Shown here piece by piece: positions 48,445-57,654 of a stretch of 64,000 nucleotides of DNA. A model generated the notes under the pieces. That model was not told the origin of the DNA. It did no database searches and saw only the letters and a list, made by a program, of their open reading frames with translations. The DNA is from Phytoactinopolyspora halophila (GTDB lineage Bacteria; Actinomycetota; Actinomycetes; Jiangellales; Jiangellaceae), in assembly GCF_003287285.1 (NCBI RefSeq), contig NZ_QMIG01000014.1:1-64000 (forward strand), given 5' to 3'. The position numbers were made by a program, and so were the translations under genes. Each line of letters opens with the position of its first letter. The first letter of the stretch is position 1.

Positions 48445-49686
48445 ATGCAAAGATCAACTTCGACGACGACGACGTCGGCGAACCGCTCGATCCAGGCGAT
48501 CGACGTTCCCTTGGCGCCCAGCGTCCTCCCCCGGATCTATCCGGCGGTTGCCAGCGCCCTGCACGACGGGCCAGCCCTGCTCCCTCTCCCGAGCCATCCC
48601 GAGCCGGTGCGCTCCAACCTGCTCGCCGCGCTCAAGCCCGAGGAGCCCTTGGAAGACCCGGACGTCTCGCTGGTGGTGCCGACATCGGGCTCGACCGGAG
48701 AACCCAAGGGCGTCATGTTGAGTGCATCCGCCATCCGCGCGTCGGCGACGGCCACCCTGAATCGCCTGGGCGGACCCGGCCGGTGGCTGCTGGCGCTCCC
48801 AGCCACCCATGTCGCGGGGTTGATGGTTCTGGCTCGCTCCGTCGTATCCGGAACCGAGCCGGTGGCGCTCGACATGTCCGACGGGTTCGACCCGGAGCTG
48901 TTCGCCGCCGCGAGCGTCCGGCTGTTCGGTTCGAGCCCGCAGCGGCGCTACACCGCGCTGGTTCCCAGGCAACTGGCAGTACTGCTGGATGGCGGCGAGG
49001 CCGCCGTGGCCGCGCTTGCGGGATACGACGCCGTCCTCGTCGGTGGATCTGCGATCGACGACGATCTGCTCGAACGTGCCCGGTCAGCCGGCGTGCACGT
49101 CGTCACCACCTACGGGGCGACGGAAACGTGCGGCGGATGTGTCTACGATGGCATCCCCCTGGAGGGAGTCGACGTCGACATCCTCGACGACGGGCGCATC
49201 CGGCTGGGCGGCCCCATGCTGGCCAGCGGGTACCGTCTGCTGCCACAACTCTCCCGGGACACGTTCGCCGAGGGGTGGTTCACCACGGCCGACATCGGCC
49301 ATTTCCAGCCAGACGGCCGGCTGGAAGTCGTCGGGCGCATCGACGACGTCGCGGTATCCGGCGGCGTCAACGTGCCACTCGCTGCCGTCGACCAGCTGAT
49401 CACCGCACACCCCGCCGTGTACGACGCGCTGGCCGTCGCCCTTCCCGACCCCGAGTGGGGTCAGCGCGTCGTCGCCGCCGTGATTCCCCAGGATCCCGGC
49501 AACCCGCCCCGCCTGGAGTCCGTCCGCACCCACGTGACCCGCCAGGCGCCGGCCGCCTACGCACCGCGAGAACTGGCGGTGGTCGATTCGTTGCCGCACC
49601 TGTCGAGCGGCAAACCGGACCGCCGCGCGCTCACCGAACTGTTGCGCTCGGAGGGCACTGACGCGGGGGTCGCGGGCGAGGCATAG
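48445..49686 (+). CDS. menE: o-Succinylbenzoate-CoA ligase
   Basis: 413 residues of the ANL adenylating family. Activates o-succinylbenzoate to its CoA ester for MenB. The P-loop-like motif is TSGSTGEPKGVMLS, followed by TTYGATETCGG, GWFTTADIGHF and the catalytic-lysine region LSSGKPDRRAL. Shorter than typical acyl-CoA ligases, as is usual for actinobacterial MenE. Starts 21 bases after menB and ends 40 bases before menA. Confidence 0.95.
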   Translation: MQRSTSTTTTSANRSIQAIDVPLAPSVLPRIYPAVASALHDGPALLPLPSHPEPVRSNLLAALKPEEPLEDPDVSLVVPTSGSTGEPKGVMLSASAIRASATATLNRLGGPGRWLLALPATHVAGLMVLARSVVSGTEPVALDMSDGFDPELFAAASVRLFGSSPQRRYTALVPRQLAVLLDGGEAAVAALAGYDAVLVGGSAIDDDLLERARSAGVHVVTTYGATETCGGCVYDGIPLEGVDVDILDDGRIRLGGPMLASGYRLLPQLSRDTFAEGWFTTADIGHFQPDGRLEVVGRIDDVAVSGGVNVPLAAVDQLITAHPAVYDALAVALPDPEWGQRVVAAVIPQDPGNPPRLESVRTHVTRQAPAAYAPRELAVVDSLPHLSSGKPDRRALTELLRSEGTDAGVAGEA

Positions 49687-49726
49687 CCTCTCGACAGATC
49701 CCCAGACGAAGGAGTGCCCACCTCGC

Positions 49727-50602
49727 ATGACGACCCTCGGTCAATGGTCGCAAGGGGCACGGCTTCGTACCCTTCCCGCGGCCATCTCGCCCGTGCTCGT
49801 CGGGACCGGAGCGGCGGCTGCCACCGACTCCGCACACCCCGGCCGCGCCCTCTTGGCGCTGCTCGTCGCCATCGCCCTGCAGGTCGGAGTCAACTACGCC
49901 AACGACTACTCCGACGGTGTCCGGGGTACGGATGACGATCGTGTCGGACCGTTCCGTCTCGTCGGCTCGGGCGCGGCGACCGCGCCTGCGGTCCGCCTCG
50001 CCGCATGGGCGAGTTTCGCCACCGGTGCCATCGCCGGGCTGATCCTCGTCGCTCTCACCGGAGACTGGTGGCTCCTGGCCGTCGGTGCGGCCGCGATCGT
50101 GGCGGCCTGGTACTACACCGGTGGCTCGCGGCCCTATGGCTACCGTGCTTTGGGCGAGGCGTCGGTGTTCGTGTTCTTCGGCCTCGTCGCGGTACTGGGA
50201 ACGATGTATGTCCAGGCCGGGCGGATCACGGTGACCGCCGCCCTCGCGGCCGTGGGAGTCGGCAGCCTGGCCTGCGCGTTGTTATTGGTCAACAACGTGC
50301 GTGACGCCCCGAAGGACGCCGCAGCCGGAAAGCGCACACTCGCGGTCGCAGTCGGCGAGTCGCACGCTCGGCTCTTCTACGCGGGAACGATGACGCTACC
50401 GTTCGTCCTCGTCCTGTTCCTGATCGGACTAGACGGGCCGTGGACGGCTCTCGCCCTGCTGGCCGTCCCGGCTGCTGCCGCCAGCACGCTTCCGGTCGTG
50501 CGCGGCGCCAGCGGTGTCGGCCTCATCCCCGCCCTGCGAGCTACCAGCATGACCGGGCTGCTCTTCGCCGCCCTGCTCGCCCTCGGATTCGCGCTCAGCT
50601 AG
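49727..50602 (+). CDS. menA: 1,4-Dihydroxy-2-naphthoate polyprenyltransferase
   Basis: 291-residue UbiA-family membrane enzyme attaching the polyprenyl chain to the naphthoate head. First Asp-rich motif: NYANDYSDGVRGTDDDR. Second motif region: NNVRDAPKDAAAGKRT. The start RLRTLPAAISPVLVG is typical of MenA. Last gene of the menB-menE-menA unit. Its final 174 bases are antisense to the end of the DUF4229 gene. Confidence 0.94.
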   Translation: MTTLGQWSQGARLRTLPAAISPVLVGTGAAAATDSAHPGRALLALLVAIALQVGVNYANDYSDGVRGTDDDRVGPFRLVGSGAATAPAVRLAAWASFATGAIAGLILVALTGDWWLLAVGAAAIVAAWYYTGGSRPYGYRALGEASVFVFFGLVAVLGTMYVQAGRITVTAALAAVGVGSLACALLLVNNVRDAPKDAAAGKRTLAVAVGESHARLFYAGTMTLPFVLVLFLIGLDGPWTALALLAVPAAAASTLPVVRGASGVGLIPALRATSMTGLLFAALLALGFALS

Positions 50603-50887
50603 CTGCACCTCGTCGCGCTCGGCTTCGGGCGACTGCCGCGTGGCCTCGTCCCACGCGTCCTCCGCCGCGGCGTGCTCGTCGAGACGTTGTTTGATGGTCG
50701 AGACCCGCCGGTCGAGTGCTGCCGACACGGCATCGCGGCTGGATCGCAAGACGAAAATGCTGATCACACCGGAGAAGAAGATGGCCGTCAGCACCAGCCA
50801 GAATCCGCGCAGGCCGACGAGCCACAGCAGTGCGCCCACGACCACGAGAATGCCCGCACGCAGCGCGGTGTATCGCAGCACAGCCAT
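50429..50887 (-). CDS. DUF4229 membrane protein, 3' end antisense to menA
   Basis: 152 residues. ATG 50887 begins MAVLRYTALRAGILVV; two hydrophobic helices follow, then a charged tail (VSTIKQRLDEHAAAEDAWDEA). The N-terminal 90 residues match DUF4229, a small actinobacterial family often next to menA, of unknown function. The last 58 codons run opposite to the end of menA. That part is Gly/Glu/Arg-rich and may be only readthrough of the complementary strand, so the functional protein may be the first 90-95 residues. Confidence 0.75.
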   Translation of the reverse strand: MAVLRYTALRAGILVVVGALLWLVGLRGFWLVLTAIFFSGVISIFVLRSSRDAVSAALDRRVSTIKQRLDEHAAAEDAWDEATRQSPEAERDEVQLAERESEGEQGGEEQPGHAGSSQGGDEADTAGAAHDRKRAGGSSRDGQQGESRPRPV

Positions 50888-50970
50888 AATGCCCAAGCCT
50901 ACGACGCATGTCACGGCCACTGAGCACGGGCGGGGCTATCGAGTACCCCACGGACCGCTAGGTTGGTGAC

Positions 50971-52002
50971 ATGACTATGCGCTTTGGAATGTTCGTTCCG
51001 CAAGGATGGCGGCTGGACCTGGTCGACATTCCTCCCTCCGAGCAGTGGTCTGTGATGCGCCGCGTGGCACAGCATGCGGATCAGGGATCGCAGTTCGAAT
51101 CGATCTGGGTCTACGACCACTTCCACACCACGCCCGTCCCCACCGAGGAGGCCACCCACGAGGCCTGGACGCTCATGGCCGCGCTGGGCGCCGAGACCCA
51201 GCGTGTCCGGCTCGGCCAGATGTGTACGTGCATGGCCTATCGGAATCCGGCCTACCTGGGAAAGGTCGCGGCCACGGTCGACATCGTGTCGGGCGGCCGC
51301 ACCGAGATGGGTATCGGCGGCGGCTGGTACGAGCACGAGTGGCGTGCGTACGGCTACGGTTTCCCCTCCGCCGGAGATCGGCTCGGCATGCTCGACGAGG
51401 GCATCCAGATCATGCGGCAGCTGTGGACGCACGGCGCGGCCACCCTCGACGGCAAGCACTACAGCATCGACGGAGCCATCTGCCGTCCGCTTCCACTCCA
51501 AGATGGCGGCATTCCGCTGTGGGTCGCCGGCGGTGGTGAAAAGGTCACCCTGCGTATCGCCGCCAAGCACGCGCGTGGCGGCGAGATGGATGCCGAGAGC
51601 TACACCGGCTACACCAACTTCGGCGGCAGCAATGTCGACGTCTTCACGCACAAGTCGAAGGTCCTCGCGCAGCACTGTCGCGAGCTCGGCACCGATTTCG
51701 ACTCCATCACCCGCTCCGCGAACCACAACATCGTGATCGGCGAGACGGAGGCCGAGGTCAAGGACAAGCTCGCACAACTGGAGAGCGTGCTGCGCCGGCA
51801 CGTGCCGGAGGAGCGCGTTCAGCAGATCATCCAGTCTTTCCGGGACAGCCCGATGACCGGCACCCCCGAACAGCTCGTCGAGCAACTACGGAAGCTCTAC
51901 GACGCCGGTATGACCTACGCGATCTGCTACTTCCACGACGCCGCGTATGATCTCGGCAGTGTCGAGCTCTTCGAACGCGAGGTCATCCCCGCGCTTCGGT
52001 AG
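50971..52002 (+). CDS. F420-dependent luciferase-like (LLM) oxidoreductase
   Basis: 343-residue TIM barrel of the luciferase-like monooxygenase family. MRFGMFVPQG starts the first strand; GIGGGWYEHEWRAYGYGFP and GGIPLWVAGGGEKVTLR are characteristic of the F420-type branch common in actinobacteria. These enzymes transfer hydride using reduced F420 or FMN; the substrate cannot be assigned. ATG 50971 is used; ATG 50977 is also possible. Not obviously linked to the menaquinone genes it follows. Confidence 0.85.
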   Translation: MTMRFGMFVPQGWRLDLVDIPPSEQWSVMRRVAQHADQGSQFESIWVYDHFHTTPVPTEEATHEAWTLMAALGAETQRVRLGQMCTCMAYRNPAYLGKVAATVDIVSGGRTEMGIGGGWYEHEWRAYGYGFPSAGDRLGMLDEGIQIMRQLWTHGAATLDGKHYSIDGAICRPLPLQDGGIPLWVAGGGEKVTLRIAAKHARGGEMDAESYTGYTNFGGSNVDVFTHKSKVLAQHCRELGTDFDSITRSANHNIVIGETEAEVKDKLAQLESVLRRHVPEERVQQIIQSFRDSPMTGTPEQLVEQLRKLYDAGMTYAICYFHDAAYDLGSVELFEREVIPALR

Positions 52003-52215
52003 CGACACCGGGGTGCGAGAAGGCCGGCCGGCCGCGAGCTCCTCGTGGCCGACCGGGATCTCGGCGTATCGAAAATCGTTCCACGCTCGTGACCAGCATG
52101 TCAGAGTCGATGCGCACCATCTGCGCGTCATCGGCATGTTCCCCGTGTGGGCGCCAGGGCTCATCTGGCTTACGCTGGGGGTTAACGAGATTCGTGTTTT
52201 GCGAGGAGGTCGGCA

Positions 52216-52659
52216 GTGACCCGCGTATTGCCGGTAGTGATCGCGCTAGCTCTAGCAGTCTATGCGCTGATCGATTGCCTGCAGACCGACTCGAGCAGCA
52301 TACGTGTGCTGAACAAGATCGCTTGGGCAGCCATCATCCTCCTGATCCCGGTGATCGGGCCGATACTGTGGCTTGCCACCGCCAAGCGCCCGGCGAACCC
52401 GAGACCGCCGCAACCGCAGCCGCGGCCGGTCGCTCCGGATGACGATCCCGAATTCTTGCGCGAGCTCAAGAATCTCGACGAGGAGCACGAGAAGCTTCTC
52501 AACGATTGGGAAGACAGCCTCCGGCGCCGCGAAGAGAATCTACGCAAGCGCGAGGACGGCGACGCCGGGACCGAGGGCGATCAGAAGCCGGGAAACGACG
52601 ACAACTCCGGAGAAGAACTTCGCAAGCGAGGCGACTCGGGGGACGAAGACAACCGCTGA
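52216..52659 (+). CDS. Small PLDc_N-type membrane protein with coiled-coil tail
   Basis: 147 residues. Two membrane helices (about 4-20 and 33-53) with the central IDCLQTD and the LIPVIGPILWL helix match the phospholipase-D nuclease N-terminal (PLDc_N) domain, which often occurs alone in actinobacteria. The rest is a charged coiled coil (LDEEHEKLLNDWEDSLRRRE) and an acidic Gly/Asn tail. GTG 52216 has GAGGAGG at 52203-52209. No enzymatic domain; role unknown. Confidence 0.8.
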   Translation: MTRVLPVVIALALAVYALIDCLQTDSSSIRVLNKIAWAAIILLIPVIGPILWLATAKRPANPRPPQPQPRPVAPDDDPEFLRELKNLDEEHEKLLNDWEDSLRRREENLRKREDGDAGTEGDQKPGNDDNSGEELRKRGDSGDEDNR

Positions 52660-52665
52660 CGCCGC

Positions 52666-52718
52666 GAGCCGTCAAGCTCCGGGTGACTTCGAGCCGTCGA
52701 GCTCCGGGTGGTGACTTC
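52666..52718. repeat. Tandem direct repeat beside a long hairpin
   Basis: A 25-base unit (52666-52690, GAGCCGTCAAGCTCCGGGTG then ACTTC) is repeated at 52691-52718 with one substitution and an added GTG. The second copy runs into the left arm of the hairpin listed next. Non-coding, between two convergent genes. Confidence 0.75.
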
Positions 52719-52785
52719 TTGGGTCTGCGGAACGTCCAGAGGCCCAGATCCCGCTCTGGACGTTCCGCAGGCCCAACAAGAAGTC
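52713..52785. repeat. Long imperfect hairpin (terminator or REP/MITE-like element)
   Basis: The left arm 52713-52741 and right arm 52754-52785 pair over about 29 bases, with a 3-base bulge and one mismatch near TTGGG; the loop is 12 bases. It sits between the convergent PLDc_N and resC genes, so it may be a bidirectional terminator. The length of the arms and the adjacent direct repeat also suit a dispersed palindromic element. Confidence 0.7.
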
Positions 52786-52850
52786 GCCATAGCGCGCCCC
52801 GGCACCGAGCAGCGGTGCGGGGTGTCGACCGGTGACGACGCGCCGAATCG

Positions 52851-53867
52851 TCAGAGCCCACCATACGAGTGTTCACTGGTGAAGAAGATGTTCACCCCGA
52901 AGTAGCTGAACAGCGCCGTGGCGAAGCCGATCAGCGCGACTACCGACGCCTTGGACCCCTTCCATCCGGCGGTCGCGTGCGCGTGCAAGTAGGCAGCGTA
53001 GACCAACCACGTGATCAGGGCCCAGACCTCCTTGGGATCCCAGTTCCAGTAACGACCCCAGGACACCTCGGCCCAGACGGCACCGAGAATCAACGGGCCC
53101 GCCGTCCAGATCGGGAACGCCACGGCCGTGAGCCGATATGCCAGCCGGTCCAACAGGGACGAGCGCGGCAACGACGACACGAAGCCACCCTTCCCGGTGC
53201 TTCCCCGGCGCTCCGCGCGCTCGGCGATAATCTGCAGCGTGTTCGTCACCGCCGCAACCGCGAACAAACCGAAGGCGGTGACAGCGAGACCCACGTGGAT
53301 CACCAGCCAGTACGACTGCAACGACGGCACGAGCGGACCCGGCGGCACGTACACGAATGTGACGGCGAGACCAAGCGTGACGAACGCGATCACGGCGACC
53401 CACGGCCCCACCACGCGCGCCGTGGCACGCGCGGAATTCGTTCGGGATACGGCGATGTACACGATGGACATCACCAGCGCCGCGGTGATGGAGAACTCGT
53501 GCATGTTCGACCACGGCGTGCGGCTGACACCCACACCACGCATCACGACCCCGACGGCCAGTATGGCCGTTGCCACGATAAACGCCGCGTTTCCCAGCCG
53601 GTGCCTGGACTCGGCCCGCTCACCGAGATCGCCGAGCAGCTGACGGGAGTCGTCGCCGTCACCGGTTGTCGAGACGCCGGCCCGATCCGGCTCCGCGTCC
53701 CCGACGAGCGCGGGTTCGGCCTCCTGTACCTCCAACGCGGTGCGTTCCCGCTGGATGCGGGTACGGATCCCCATCTCCGAGTTGAACGCCAGCCACGACG
53801 CCAGGTAGCCGAAGAGCGCGAGGCCGACGACGTATCGGCTCCATTCCGCCAGGCTCACCAGATCCAT
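52851..53867 (-). CDS. resC: Cytochrome c biogenesis protein ResC/CcsB
   Basis: 338-residue membrane protein of system II cytochrome c maturation, which with ResB presents heme to apocytochromes outside the membrane. The heme-handling Trp-rich motif WGRYWNWDPKEVWALITW is present, with conserved His in IHVGLAV and HAHATAG. ATG 53867 overlaps the resB stop by one base (TGATG). A charged cytoplasmic loop of about 60 residues follows the first helix. Confidence 0.92.
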   Translation of the reverse strand: MDLVSLAEWSRYVVGLALFGYLASWLAFNSEMGIRTRIQRERTALEVQEAEPALVGDAEPDRAGVSTTGDGDDSRQLLGDLGERAESRHRLGNAAFIVATAILAVGVVMRGVGVSRTPWSNMHEFSITAALVMSIVYIAVSRTNSARATARVVGPWVAVIAFVTLGLAVTFVYVPPGPLVPSLQSYWLVIHVGLAVTAFGLFAVAAVTNTLQIIAERAERRGSTGKGGFVSSLPRSSLLDRLAYRLTAVAFPIWTAGPLILGAVWAEVSWGRYWNWDPKEVWALITWLVYAAYLHAHATAGWKGSKASVVALIGFATALFSYFGVNIFFTSEHSYGGL

Positions 53868-55549
53868 CAATGCTCCTCGTCCGATCGATGCTCGCCGAGC
53901 CTGAAGCGCAGACCGTCGACGACGGACTCCACCTCGTCGTCCAGATTCGCTCCACCTTCCGAACGGTTCAGGCCAGCGACTTCTACCACGGTACGCCCGC
54001 CGTCCGTGGCCCGTGCACGCACCCACAGCCGGCGCCGCCGAACGTACAGGGAGCCGAGCAGCCCAGCTACGGCCACGACCGCTCCAGCCAGCGCGATCTC
54101 TCTGCCAGAGTCCCGGCTGATCTGCAAGTTCACCCACGTGACGTAGCCGTCGAACGTCACCGTGCTCCCGTCACCGGGCAGCTCCACCGTCTCGTCCACA
54201 CCCAAGACCTCGGCGAACGGTTCCCCGTCGACGTCGAACTGCTCCAGCTGGTCCTGTTCCAGCCGGTAGATGGACTGCGGTGTCCCGTCGTCCAGGCCGA
54301 GATCGCCGTGAAACGCCGTCAGGTACAGCTGGGGCATCCGTGGCTCGGGAAAGATCGACCGGGGCCCCGCGTCGTCGAGATAGCCGGTCGGCAGGAACAC
54401 CCCTTCGATGCCGAGATCCGGCCCGTCCTCATCCGGCCTCGGCACCTTCACCACGCCCGTCGACGTGAAGCTTTCGTCCTGAGGGAGAAACGGCACCGGC
54501 CCTTCGGCCAGGACCTCGCCCTCCGCAGATCGAACGGTGATCTTCGGCGCATATCCCGGGTTGAGGATGTGGATCAGCGTCCCGTCCAGGTTCAGCGGCT
54601 CGTTGACCCGGATGTTGTGCCGCTCGGGCTCGGCGCCTGGTTCGGGCACGAACGAGACGGTGGCGTCGTAGTTCGACGGCTGTCCGATGTGCTGGCCGCT
54701 GTCGACGAACTCCATCGCGAATTCCTCGACCTCCACGGTGAACGGCGGGAGATCCGCAGGATCGAACAGCGCACCCGAGGTGAGGTTGTCGTACTGCACG
54801 ACGGTGTTCGCGAAACCCGACCCCTCAGGGACGATCACCGTACCCCGATAGCCGAACAGGCCTCCCACGGCGACGGCGAGGAGCACCACGACCAGCGACA
54901 GGTGAAAGACGAGGTTGCCGGTTTCATGCAGGTGCCCGGCCTCGCCGCCAACGGCGTCGTCCTCGGCGGTACCGTTCGTGCGCTCGGCCATCCGAAACCT
55001 GCGCGAGCGCAGCTCGTCGTGGGCGGCCTCCGTCACGACGTCGGGATCGGCGTCCACCTCGAACGTGCGGTAGGCAGGCATGCGAGACAATCGCCTCGGT
55101 GCCCGGGGCGGGCGCATCCGCATCGCCTTCCAGTGTTGCCGGGAGCGCGGAAGGATGCAGCCCACCAGCGAGACGAGAAGCGCGAGGTAGATCGCGGCGA
55201 ACCACGGCGCCGAGAAGACGTCGAAGAGCCCGAGCCGGTCGTACCACTCGGACAGTTCCGGATTGCGTTCCCGGAAATCACGCACCGCCACGGGGTCCAC
55301 ATCGGCCTGCGGCACGACCGAGCCCGGTATGGCCGCAACGGCCAGCAGGAACAGCAGGATGAGCGCGACACGCATGGACGTGAACTGGCGCCATGCCCAC
55401 CGGAGGAACTCTCCGGGACGTAACGCGGGTGGCGGCCCCGGAACCGATGTTTCGGGCCGCTCCTGTCCAGCATCGTCAGCGCGTCCTTCGGGGACCGCCG
55501 ACGACTCGTCGCGCCCGCTCGTACGATCATCGCTCATACGACGTCTCAT
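53867..55549 (-). CDS. resB: Cytochrome c biogenesis protein ResB
   Basis: 560 residues, partner of ResC. An N-terminal charged segment precedes helices around RQFTSMRVALILLFLLAVAA (the diagnostic start), a pair of helices, a large extracytoplasmic beta-rich domain and a last helix near the C-terminus. Conserved ILNPGYAPKI and the HLSLVVVLLAV helix with a likely heme-binding His are visible. ATG 55549 overlaps the ccdA stop (ATGA); ATG 55537 is an alternative. Confidence 0.9.
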   Translation of the reverse strand: MRRRMSDDRTSGRDESSAVPEGRADDAGQERPETSVPGPPPALRPGEFLRWAWRQFTSMRVALILLFLLAVAAIPGSVVPQADVDPVAVRDFRERNPELSEWYDRLGLFDVFSAPWFAAIYLALLVSLVGCILPRSRQHWKAMRMRPPRAPRRLSRMPAYRTFEVDADPDVVTEAAHDELRSRRFRMAERTNGTAEDDAVGGEAGHLHETGNLVFHLSLVVVLLAVAVGGLFGYRGTVIVPEGSGFANTVVQYDNLTSGALFDPADLPPFTVEVEEFAMEFVDSGQHIGQPSNYDATVSFVPEPGAEPERHNIRVNEPLNLDGTLIHILNPGYAPKITVRSAEGEVLAEGPVPFLPQDESFTSTGVVKVPRPDEDGPDLGIEGVFLPTGYLDDAGPRSIFPEPRMPQLYLTAFHGDLGLDDGTPQSIYRLEQDQLEQFDVDGEPFAEVLGVDETVELPGDGSTVTFDGYVTWVNLQISRDSGREIALAGAVVAVAGLLGSLYVRRRRLWVRARATDGGRTVVEVAGLNRSEGGANLDDEVESVVDGLRFRLGEHRSDEEH

Positions 55550-56292
55550 ACGATGACCTCGAATCCGGTAATCCAGCCCTGCATCTGTCGCATGAGCTCA
55601 TCCCACAGGCCACTTGCCAGCAAGACACCGAGGACGATCAGCATCACGCCGCCGAACCGGGTGATCGCCAGCTGATGCCGGCGTAGCCAGCTGAACATCC
55701 GCATCGACCGCTGATACGCCAGAGCCGCCAGGAGCAGCGGCAGGCCGAGCCCGACGGTGTACATGAACGACAACAGCGCACCACGGCCCGCGTGAGCCTC
55801 GTCGAAGGCGAGAAACTGCACCGCCGCGAGCGTCGGCCCCATGCACGGGGTCCACCCAAGCCCGAACACCACCCCCAAGGCGGGCGCACCCGCGAGGCCG
55901 ACGGCAGGAGTCGCCTGCGGTTTCCACTGACGTGACACGCCGGGCAGCCACCCGGCGAAAGCCATTCCCAGCAGGATGGTGAACACGCCCATGACCCGGA
56001 CGATGATGTCCGCGTGTTCACGTAACACGATGCCGATGCCGCCGAAGAAGACGCCATACGAGACGAAGACCGCCCCGAAACCGAGGACGAACAGGCTCAC
56101 GCCGAGTGCCAACCGGGCCCGGCCCGCCTGATCCAACTCGGGACCGGAAAGCCCGGTGACATAGCCCAGATATGCCGGCACCAGCGGGAGAACGCACGGC
56201 GAGAGAAAGGACACCAGTCCCGCGATCACCGCCACCGGGATCGCCACGACCAGCGATCCCGACAGGACTGCCTCACCGAACGTACTACCCAT
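55546..56292 (-). CDS. ccdA: Thiol-disulfide transmembrane protein CcdA
   Basis: 248-residue DsbD-core/CcdA protein with six membrane helices. It carries electrons across the membrane to keep ResA and apocytochrome thiols reduced. The two redox cysteines are in SFLSPCVLPLVPAYL and GWTPCMGPTL. Starts 3 bases after the resA stop and overlaps resB. Confidence 0.93.
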   Translation of the reverse strand: MGSTFGEAVLSGSLVVAIPVAVIAGLVSFLSPCVLPLVPAYLGYVTGLSGPELDQAGRARLALGVSLFVLGFGAVFVSYGVFFGGIGIVLREHADIIVRVMGVFTILLGMAFAGWLPGVSRQWKPQATPAVGLAGAPALGVVFGLGWTPCMGPTLAAVQFLAFDEAHAGRGALLSFMYTVGLGLPLLLAALAYQRSMRMFSWLRRHQLAITRFGGVMLIVLGVLLASGLWDELMRQMQGWITGFEVIV

Positions 56293-56295
56293 GGT

Positions 56296-56916
56296 TCATG
56301 TATCGGCCGCGTCGTCGCCGGAACCCTCGCGCGGCGTCTCACTCGCGATGTCGGCGACCATGTCCTGAAGCGAGTTCTGCCCGATGGGGCCAAGGACCCG
56401 TGCGGCTATCCGGCCCTCGCGATCGATGACGAGCGTGCTCGGTATGGCGGCAGGTGGCAACGTGTCCCGGAACGCCAGCAGCCGCTCACCGTGCGGGTCG
56501 ACGATGCTCGGGTACGTGATGCCGAACTCCTCCTCGAACGCCAGGGCAGCGGTCTCGGATTGCCCGTCCCTCGTGTTGACGCCGAGGAACTGCACCCCCT
56601 CGTCGGCCATCTCCTCGTGTACGGCCTGAAGGTCCGGGGCCTCCTTGCGGCACGGCGGGCACCACGACCCCCAGACGTTCACGACGATGACGTCGCCTTC
56701 GGCATCGGAGAGGTAGAACTCGTCGTCCTCGCCCAGGATCGGGCCACCGAACTCGGGCGCGGGGTCACGATCTTCCGGCGCGATCATGCTGACCGTGCCG
56801 TCACCCTCGATATAGCCAATCTCCTGCCCTTCCGACGCCTCCCGAGTGACCTGACCGTCGGAGCACCCGGCGACGAGCACCACGAGCATTCCGGCCACGA
56901 TGCCCAGGCGTCGCAT
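56296..56916 (-). CDS. resA: Thioredoxin-like lipoprotein (ResA/TlpA)
   Basis: 206 residues. Signal peptide with lipobox VAGC (residue 18 region) and an extracytoplasmic thioredoxin fold with active site WCPPC in NVWGSWCPPCRKEAP. Reduces apocytochrome c cysteines using electrons from CcdA. ATG 56916 overlaps the preceding stop by one base (TGATG). The cis-Pro loop is in AAIPSTLVID. Confidence 0.9.
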   Translation of the reverse strand: MRRLGIVAGMLVVLVAGCSDGQVTREASEGQEIGYIEGDGTVSMIAPEDRDPAPEFGGPILGEDDEFYLSDAEGDVIVVNVWGSWCPPCRKEAPDLQAVHEEMADEGVQFLGVNTRDGQSETAALAFEEEFGITYPSIVDPHGERLLAFRDTLPPAAIPSTLVIDREGRIAARVLGPIGQNSLQDMVADIASETPREGSGDDAADT

Positions 56917-57617
56917 CACGCACCTGCCGGGAAGGTCTGCTGTCCCGCATCCGGCGCGAGATCTGCCGCGGGCTCGCTGTAGGCCAGCGATACGACGGCA
57001 TCGTCGCGGTAGGTGAATGTCGTCAGGCTCGCCAGCGCACATTCCCGCTTGCGCGGATCATGCCAGAGCCGGCGGCCCTCGATCGCCGAACGCAACGTCC
57101 AGATCGGTAGCTGGTGCGAGACGAGTAACGCCTCGTGCCCCGCCGCTGCTTGCCGCGCCCGGTCCATCGCCGAGCGCATCCGCGCGGCGATCTCGACATA
57201 GGGTTCCCCCCAGGACGGGCGGAAGGGATTGCGCAGGTAGCGCCAATGCCGCGGACGCCGCAGCGATCCGTCACCGACGCCGAAGGGCAGCCCTTCGAAG
57301 ACGTTCGCTGCCTCGATGAGCTCGTCGTCGACATCGGGCTGCAGGTCCAATGCCTTGGCAATCGGCGCGCCGGTTTCCACGGCACGCTCCAGCGGCGACG
57401 TGACCAGGACCGTGATGTCCCGATCTGCCAGGACCTGCGCGAGGCGTTCTGCCATCGCCTGGCCCCGTTCGGACAGGTGGTAGTTCGGTAGACGGCCATA
57501 CAGGACGCCCCGCGGATTGTCGACCTCGCCGTGCCGCAGCAGGTGAACCTTCGTCGTCGTGCTCCCGGCGGCACTCGTGATGGCCAGCTCCTGGTTCTCT
57601 CGGCTCATACTCATCAT
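56916..57617 (-). CDS. Histidine phosphatase family (phosphoglycerate-mutase-like) protein
   Basis: 233 residues. The phospho-acceptor motif LLRHGEVD and the second His in LLVSHQLPIW mark the histidine phosphatase superfamily. This branch regularly sits between hemL and resA in actinobacteria; its substrate is unknown and the name mutase is by homology only. Three close ATG codons (57617, 57614, 57608) make the exact start uncertain. Its stop overlaps resA, so it is part of the cytochrome maturation unit. Confidence 0.85.
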   Translation of the reverse strand: MMSMSRENQELAITSAAGSTTTKVHLLRHGEVDNPRGVLYGRLPNYHLSERGQAMAERLAQVLADRDITVLVTSPLERAVETGAPIAKALDLQPDVDDELIEAANVFEGLPFGVGDGSLRRPRHWRYLRNPFRPSWGEPYVEIAARMRSAMDRARQAAAGHEALLVSHQLPIWTLRSAIEGRRLWHDPRKRECALASLTTFTYRDDAVVSLAYSEPAADLAPDAGQQTFPAGA

Positions 57618-57654
57618 TGATCATCGCCCCGAACGCGCGGACGAGCGGGACAGA

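Noticed and set aside
52020-52036. GGCCGGCCGGCC palindrome after the F420-type oxidoreductase
   Set aside because: Simple GC alternation without a T-tract or symmetry beyond the repeat; likely chance in high-GC DNA.
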